A DNA stretch of 9,051 nt from a bacterium. GTDB taxonomy: Bacteria; Patescibacteriota; Minisyncoccia; Minisyncoccales; JAGGSE01. Each line of letters opens with the position of its first letter. Within the stretch, counting starts at the first letter, position 1. The stretch spans positions 1-9,051 of the forward strand of contig JAGGSE010000165.1 in NCBI GenBank assembly GCA_021159225.1, given 5' to 3'. Shown in pieces: positions 5,751 through 9,051 of this stretch. A program made the position numbers and the translations under genes. The notes beneath the pieces were generated by a model that had not been told where the DNA came from, made no database searches, and saw only the letters and a program-made list of their open reading frames with translations.

Positions 5751-5912
5751 TCATTTAAAATCTAACCGAAAGGATCGGCTGGGCAACAAAATGAGGCCAA
5801 GATCGCCATAGAGAACAAAAAGCACCCGTCGTTTTGTCTTTTTAGAAAATGTAGGGTGGAAATAACTGTCTGACAAATTACACCTACTTACACTCTTGCC
5901 AGCAACGTGCAT
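5751..5912 (-). CDS. Possible 53-residue ORF in the ribB-rpsF gap, hypothetical
   Basis: ATG 5912 to TGA 5751, encoding a basic 53-residue peptide (begins MHVAGKSVSR, ends SFRLDFK) of no family I recognise. In favour: an AGGA Shine-Dalgarno seven bases before the ATG, and a fit between ribB and the rpsF promoter. Against: its size is within chance expectation, its composition is not distinctive, and the start codon overlaps a possible -10 box (see the entry at 5911-5939). The stretch may instead be an untranslated leader for rpsF. The rest of the 5702-5966 gap shows nothing else I can name. Confidence 0.25.
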   Translation of the reverse strand: MHVAGKSVSRCNLSDSYFHPTFSKKTKRRVLFVLYGDLGLILLPSRSFRLDFK

Positions 5913-5939
5913 TTTAATATCCTGTTAACAATTCGCCAA
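5911..5939 (-). promoter_or_regulatory. Possible second, distal promoter for rpsF
   Basis: Minus strand: TTGGCG (5939-5934), 17-base spacer, TAAAAT (5916-5911). If used, transcription would start near 5904 and give rpsF a leader of about 200 nt, in contrast to the leaderless promoter at 5708-5736. The -35 matches consensus at only four of six bases. Confidence 0.3.
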
Positions 5940-5966
5940 ACTTGTTGCCACGGACAATTCTGGTTA

Positions 5967-6596
5967 TTACGACCGGAGGGGATGTTTCTTTAGGTATCTG
6001 AAAAGGTCCTCAATGGTGATAATTTTTATTTTGAACCTGATAGATAACTTTATCAACTTGGGCAACCGGGCTGGTTCGCCGTTTTCGTCTAAAATTTCAG
6101 ACAAGACGCCAACCGCTGACAGCCCGGACAGTTTAGCTAGGTCTACCGTTGCCTCGGTATGGCCCTGTCTTTCTAATACCCCTCCTTCTCTTGCCAAAAG
6201 AGGAAAGACATGGCCTGGTCTGACTAGGTCGTCGGGGCTTGAGTTTGGACTGGCAAGTATTTTTATTGTTTTTGCCCGGTCAGAAGAGGAGATGCCGAAG
6301 GAGTTTACATTTTTGGCGTCCACAGAAACCATGAACTGGACCCCGGTTTTTTCTTTATTCTCTGCCGGACTGACCATTAGAGGGATTTTTAGTTTATTGG
6401 CTATTTTTTTTGAGATGGCAGCGCAGATAAGCCCGCGGCAGTTTTTAAGGAAAAAATTGATTTTTTTTGAGGTAATTTTTTCTCCGGCAAAAATGAGGTC
6501 TGCTTGATTTTCCCTCGTTGGACTATCAAGGACAATCAGGGCGTTTCCTCTTTTAAATTCTTTTACGGCTTCTGGTATTGAAGAAAATGGATTCAT
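5967..6596 (-). CDS. ribB: 3,4-dihydroxy-2-butanone-4-phosphate synthase RibB, with altered acidic loop
   Basis: 209 residues, a single-domain DHBP synthase with no RibA fusion. It turns ribulose 5-phosphate into the four-carbon precursor used by RibH. Seen: RENQAD (28-33), RGLIC with C58, SSSDRAKTI, PGHVFPL, GHTEA with the metal-binding H146, and a conserved E167. Aligned from memory with E. coli RibB, the acidic loop DDEDRENEGD reads DSPTRENQAD. R37 and E38 equivalents are kept, E40 becomes Q31, and three loop positions change. Near residue 88 FTV becomes FMV, and TTGVS becomes SFGIS. The enzyme may be a divergent lineage form or have altered activity. Its ATG overlaps the ribH stop as ATGA, which points to coupled translation. 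It is the last gene of the riboflavin operon; no convincing terminator follows. Confidence 0.93.
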   Translation of the reverse strand: MNPFSSIPEAVKEFKRGNALIVLDSPTRENQADLIFAGEKITSKKINFFLKNCRGLICAAISKKIANKLKIPLMVSPAENKEKTGVQFMVSVDAKNVNSFGISSSDRAKTIKILASPNSSPDDLVRPGHVFPLLAREGGVLERQGHTEATVDLAKLSGLSAVGVLSEILDENGEPARLPKLIKLSIRFKIKIITIEDLFRYLKKHPLRS

Positions 6597-7012
6597 AGCA
6601 ATCTAATCATTTCCAGAATCGCCAAGGCCGCTTCTTTGCCTCTCCGGGTTGTTCTTTTTAAAACATCCTTCTTTTTGTAAGCGCAAATAACCTCAAATGC
6701 AATTGGCACCTCGTAATCGTAGGAGACCTTCATACACCCCCTTATGCACTCTCGAGAGACCTGTTCAAAGTGAAGGGTTTTCCCCTTGAGCACCACGCCC
6801 AGGGCTATAAGCCCCTTGTATTTTCTCTTTTTGGCTAATTTCTTTGCCAGAAGAGGGATTTCAAGAGAGCCGGGAACCTTGAAGATATCAATCTGCTTTT
6901 GAGACAGGCCCTCTTTTTTTAGTTCCTTAAGGCAGGAATTAAGCAGTTTTTGGGTCAGTTCCTTCCAATACTGACTGACAATAACAGCGATTTTTTTGTT
7001 TTTCTCCATCAC
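6593..7012 (-). CDS. ribH: 6,7-dimethyl-8-ribityllumazine synthase RibH
   Basis: 139 residues; it condenses the RibB product with the pyrimidine intermediate to give lumazine, the substrate of RibE. Seen: VPGSLEIP, YKGLIALGVVLKGKTLHFEQV with the conserved histidine, PIAFEVI, and a C-terminal GKEAALAILEMI helix. The usual N-terminal RFN (its Phe stacks on the pyrimidine in B. subtilis) reads QYW here. The phosphate-binding loop near the C-terminus is about four residues shorter than in B. subtilis but keeps basic residues. The start is GTG 7012 or ATG 7009; an AAGGA Shine-Dalgarno at about 7030-7026 suits either. It lies 70 bases after ribE and overlaps ribB by four bases. Subunits normally assemble into pentamers or 60-mers. 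Confidence 0.93.
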   Translation of the reverse strand: MMEKNKKIAVIVSQYWKELTQKLLNSCLKELKKEGLSQKQIDIFKVPGSLEIPLLAKKLAKKRKYKGLIALGVVLKGKTLHFEQVSRECIRGCMKVSYDYEVPIAFEVICAYKKKDVLKRTTRRGKEAALAILEMIRLL

Positions 7013-7082
7013 GGCTTTGTTGTTTTCCTTTTTTTAACCGACCCTTTGTTTTAAGATTTGTTTGGCTATTGCCGAATATGTA

Positions 7083-7661
7083 CTATCCTTTAAGAAATTT
7101 TTTGATATGCTTGGCAAGGACATCCACCTCGATGTTTACCCTGTCTCCCGGTTTGGCAAAGCGGAGCATTGTCTTTTTCCAGGTATGGGGAATAATCCCT
7201 ACGGTAAAAGAATTTTTTTCTGTTTTAATTACTGTCAAGGATATGCCGTTAATTGCCACTGAGCCCTTATTGACCAGATATTTCAAAACAGAAGCAGGAG
7301 CCTTGAATTTGAAGATGCGGCTATTTCCCTCTTTTCTAATGGAAACAATTGTACCTGTTTGGTCAATATGCCCCAATACGATATGTCCTTCAAAAAGATC
7401 CTTAGCAGACACAGGTCTTTCCAGGTTGACATAATCTCCGGGCTTTAGGTCACCAAGAGAGGTCTTTTTTATTGTCTCAGGCATTATATCAACCGAGAAG
7501 GTTGTTTTGCCCAAAGAGACTACTGTCAGGCAGGTGCCATTGACCGCTATACTCCCCCCTTTTTTTAGTTTCTTCAAAAGAGATTTAGGGGCAAAGAAGG
7601 TATATCTTGATTGCTTTACCTCCTTTAGTCTTCCAAGATGGGTTATAATCCCAGTAAACAT
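7083..7661 (-). CDS. ribE: Riboflavin synthase alpha chain RibE
   Basis: 192 residues with two tandem lumazine-binding repeats. It dismutates two lumazine molecules into riboflavin plus the pyrimidine intermediate. Seen: the diagnostic N-terminus MFTGII, repeat one with GGSIAVNGTCLTVV and SVDIMPETIKKTSLGDL, the ERPVSAKDLFEGHIVLGH linker, and repeat two with KGSVAINGISLTV, FTVGIIPHTW and VNIEVDVLAKHI. It is the first gene of the operon. The ATG lies six bases past the T-run of the terminator hairpin that ends the FMN riboswitch. The G-run of that hairpin (7678-7674) is also the only Shine-Dalgarno-like sequence near the start, so folding could block translation as well as transcription. Confidence 0.97.
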   Translation of the reverse strand: MFTGIITHLGRLKEVKQSRYTFFAPKSLLKKLKKGGSIAVNGTCLTVVSLGKTTFSVDIMPETIKKTSLGDLKPGDYVNLERPVSAKDLFEGHIVLGHIDQTGTIVSIRKEGNSRIFKFKAPASVLKYLVNKGSVAINGISLTVIKTEKNSFTVGIIPHTWKKTMLRFAKPGDRVNIEVDVLAKHIKKFLKG

Positions 7662-7666
7662 GAAAT

Positions 7667-7686
7667 TAAAAAGCCCCCTTCGGGGC
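7667..7686 (-). terminator. FMN-controlled intrinsic terminator before ribE
   Basis: Minus strand: GCCCC (7686-7682), loop GAAG, GGGGC (7677-7673), then TTTTTAATTT. It is a short all-GC stem with a U-rich tail, ending just before the ribE ATG. Its left arm and loop (7685-7677) can instead pair with the 5' strand of the aptamer (7843-7835), making it conditional. The stem is short, so termination strength is uncertain. Confidence 0.72.
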
Positions 7687-7696
7687 AGTTAATACC

Positions 7697-7845
7697 TTCC
7701 TTCTTTCATCCCGACTATACGGTCGGCACTGGAATTTCACCAGTTCGGTCCCGCTTTTGGCGGGAGTCGTGGGCTGTACCACCGATTGGGAGTTCCTCTC
7801 CTCCGTAGTTTTGTGCCAAGGAGAGGTCACCCGACCCCGAAGGAA
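7697..7845 (-). promoter_or_regulatory. FMN riboswitch (RFN element) with a hairpin inserted in loop L2
   Basis: All six helices of the FMN aptamer can be traced on the minus strand. P1 pairs TTCCTTC (7845-7839) with GAAGGAA (7703-7697). P2 is GGG/CCC. P3 is GTGG/CCAC around a six-base loop. P4 is TCCCGC/GCGGGA with a CAAAA loop. P5 is ACTGG/CCAGT around TGAAATT. P6 is GAC/GTC with the GTATA core, followed by GGGATGAAAGAAGG. L2 carries an extra 32-nt hairpin (7826-7795). In this family bound FMN stabilises P1. That frees the terminator to form and shuts off the downstream ribE-ribH-ribB genes. Identification is firm; only the effect of the insertion is unknown. Confidence 0.95.
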
Positions 7846-7856
7846 TTCAATATCTA

Positions 7857-7885
7857 ATTATAGAGGGAAAATTTTTAAATGTAAA
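7857..7885 (-). promoter_or_regulatory. Promoter of the riboflavin operon
   Basis: Minus strand: TTTACA (7885-7880), a 17-base spacer, and a perfect TATAAT (7862-7857). The predicted start is near 7850, only about five bases before the first paired base of the riboswitch. The -35 lies seven bases after the trpS stop, with no terminator between, so some trpS transcripts may also run into the riboswitch. Confidence 0.78.
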
Positions 7886-7891
7886 GGCAGT

Positions 7892-8866
7892 CTACATTAG
7901 GCCCATTTTTGTTTTTACTCTTTTGATTGTGGACTGTGCCTGGAGCCGGGCGCGACGCGCTCCTCTTTTTAGGATTTCTTTTACATAAACCTGCCGCGTC
8001 AGAAACTCCTTGTGTTTTCTTCTAAAGGGAGATAAAAAATCTATTAAGAGAGAGGCAAGATTTTTCTTCAGTTGTCTATATCCCTTGCCTTTTAGTTCTC
8101 TTTCTAAAACCTTGATGTCTTTTCCCGAAACAAGGGAATAGATGACAAGAAGGTTAGAAATCCCTGGTTTCCGTTTTGGGTCGTATTTTATTGTTTTCCC
8201 GCTGTCGGTGACGGCGCTCATTATTTTTTTTCTTATTTTTGAGGGTTCTTCAAAGAGCCCAATGTATCCCTTGGGACTTCCGGTCTTTGACATTTTTTTT
8301 CTGGGCTCGTCTAAAGACATAATTTTTTGTCCCTGGGACAATAATGCTTTTGGCTCTTTGAAGGCGTTTCCGAATGTTTTGTTGAACCTCCTGGCAATTT
8401 CTCTTGTTAGTTCTATATGCTGGACCTGGTCTTTTCCTACAGGCACCAATGTTGTTTGATAGAGCAGGATATCGGCAGCCATTAAAACAGGGTAGTTAAG
8501 AAGCCCGGCGTTGAGGTATTGAGGATACTTTTTTGACTTCTCCTTAAACTGGGTCATCCTTTTTAGGTCGCCAAGAGGGGTAATTGTCCCCAAAAGCCAA
8601 GCCAACTCGCAGTGCTCCTTGACATCTGACTGAACAAAAAGAACGCATTTTTCCGGGTCTAAACCAGCAGCAAGGTAAGCAATTGCTGTTTCCAGAATGT
8701 TTTTCTGAAGGTCCTTTGGTTCATAGGGGGTGGTTATCGCATGAAGGTCTACAATACAAAACAGGCAATTGTATTTGTTCTGGAGTTCAATCCATTGCCT
8801 CATTGCCCCAAAATAATTGCCAATATGTAGGTCTCCGCTGGGTCTAATGCCGCTGAAAACATTCAT
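7892..8866 (-). CDS. trpS: Tryptophanyl-tRNA synthetase
   Basis: 324 residues, a class I synthetase that charges tRNA-Trp. Seen: the N-terminal SGIRPSGDLHIGNYFGA (the HIGH-type motif reads HIGN, as is normal for TrpRS), VDLHAIT, LLNYPVLMAADILLY, GKDQVQHIELTREIARRFN, and the KMSKT signature in place of KMSKS. A helical C-terminal domain for anticodon recognition completes the usual length. It is a single gene with its own probable promoter and a leader of about 13 nt lacking a Shine-Dalgarno. No T-box leader fits in the short space upstream. The riboflavin promoter starts seven bases after its TAG stop. Confidence 0.97.
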   Translation of the reverse strand: MNVFSGIRPSGDLHIGNYFGAMRQWIELQNKYNCLFCIVDLHAITTPYEPKDLQKNILETAIAYLAAGLDPEKCVLFVQSDVKEHCELAWLLGTITPLGDLKRMTQFKEKSKKYPQYLNAGLLNYPVLMAADILLYQTTLVPVGKDQVQHIELTREIARRFNKTFGNAFKEPKALLSQGQKIMSLDEPRKKMSKTGSPKGYIGLFEEPSKIRKKIMSAVTDSGKTIKYDPKRKPGISNLLVIYSLVSGKDIKVLERELKGKGYRQLKKNLASLLIDFLSPFRRKHKEFLTRQVYVKEILKRGARRARLQAQSTIKRVKTKMGLM

Positions 8867-8885
8867 AGGTTTGGTTTATCTTAGT

Positions 8886-8913
8886 AGTTTAGCACTTTTT
8901 TAAGGAAAATCAA
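8886..8913 (-). promoter_or_regulatory. Probable trpS promoter overlapping the upstream gene's stop codon
   Basis: Minus strand: TTGATT (8913-8908), 16-base spacer ending in TGC (extended -10), TAAACT (8891-8886). The predicted start is near 8879, about 13 nt before the trpS ATG. The -35 hexamer contains the TGA stop of the preceding gene. The -10 matches consensus at four of six bases. Confidence 0.5.
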
Positions 8914-9051
8914 ATTTTAGGAGGCTTTATTTTTCTCTTAAGCAGAACAGCCCCTGCTCCTGAAAGGATAGCCAGGGAAAAAGCAATTAGCATTGTCTCA
9001 GGTGATGTTTTCTTTAGCGAATAATTTTGGTTTTGGCTTTTACCTTTGAAG
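8910..9051 (-). CDS. C-terminal tail of a surface protein with a membrane anchor (partial)
   Basis: The last 46 codons of a gene entering from the right edge, read from 9050 down to TGA at 8912-8910. The peptide has a polar stretch, a TSPET motif, one hydrophobic helix of about 18 residues ending in SGAGAVLL, then the basic tail KRKIKPPKI. This order (short T/P motif, helix, positive tail) is that of a C-terminal cell-surface anchor, and many CPR exported proteins end similarly. There is no true LPXTG motif, so sortase processing is not supported. The rest of the protein, and hence its role, lies outside the window. Confidence 0.6.
   Translation of the reverse strand, partial: FKGKSQNQNYSLKKTSPETMLIAFSLAILSGAGAVLLKRKIKPPKI

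Noticed and set aside
5764..5780. Hairpin AGCCGA / TCGGTT on the minus strand as a terminator after ribB
   Set aside because: It has six pairs including a wobble, and is followed by AGATTTTAAA rather than a real T-run; too weak to call.
3555..5928. 13-nt sequence TTAACAGGATATT present at 3555-3567 (+) and 5928-5916 (-)
   Set aside because: About one such match is expected by chance in 9 kb on both strands, and the two contexts differ.
5702..5966. tRNA or other structured RNA gene in the gap
   Set aside because: No cloverleaf, T-loop consensus or CCA end could be assembled on either strand by eye.
8910..9051. Sortase LPXTG anchor at the surface-protein C-terminus
   Set aside because: The motif before the helix is TSPET, not LPXTG; only a general membrane anchor is supported.

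Overview
The window looks like a chromosomal segment of a bacterium from the Candidate Phyla Radiation (Patescibacteria), most likely a Parcubacteria-like lineage. I base this on recall of family features, not on a search. Bacterial identity is clear from recA and from the rpsF-ssb-rpsR operon. The CPR assignment rests on the UMP kinase, TrpRS and RecA sequence styles, compact genes with very short or overlapping junctions, and a small membrane protein of a type I associate with these genomes. TGA is used as an ordinary stop at several gene ends, so the UGA-to-glycine code of some CPR lineages does not apply. Base composition is moderately AT-rich and even along the window, with no mobile elements, CRISPR, rRNA or tRNA recognised.

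Layout. 1-342 (+): 3' end of thiC (thiamine pyrimidine synthesis). 290-697 (-): a standalone riboflavin kinase whose 3' end overlaps thiC by 53 bp. 698-802: divergent control region. 803-3558 (+): a tight set made of an archaeal-style UMP kinase fused to an archaeal-type phosphopantetheine adenylyltransferase, a two-helix membrane protein, and an EndoQ-like nuclease. 3572-4610 (+): recA with its own strong promoter. 5736-4614 (-): rpsF-ssb-rpsR, driven by a near-perfect extended -10 promoter so close to rpsF that the mRNA should be leaderless. 5702-5966: a gene-poor gap with a possible 53-residue ORF or leader RNA. 7885-5967 (-): a riboflavin operon, made of promoter, FMN riboswitch, terminator, ribE, ribH and ribB. 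8866-7892 (-): trpS. 9051-8910 (-): C-terminal tail of a surface protein with a membrane anchor.

How it works together. The window is rich in cofactor genes (thiamine, riboflavin/FMN, CoA), which is notable for a CPR organism. Riboflavin synthesis is under FMN feedback. The aptamer's 5' strand is perfectly complementary over 9 nt to the left arm and loop of a terminator directly before ribE, giving a readable ON/OFF switch. The pyrimidine branch (RibA, RibD) and the FAD synthetase domain normally fused to riboflavin kinase are not in the window. EndoQ and recA sit side by side, suggesting a DNA-repair neighbourhood.

Most notable: the UMP kinase-PPAT fusion; an FMN aptamer whose L2 loop carries a 32-nt hairpin insertion (removing it restores an almost consensus loop); the leaderless rpsF promoter; and the EndoQ gene next to recA.
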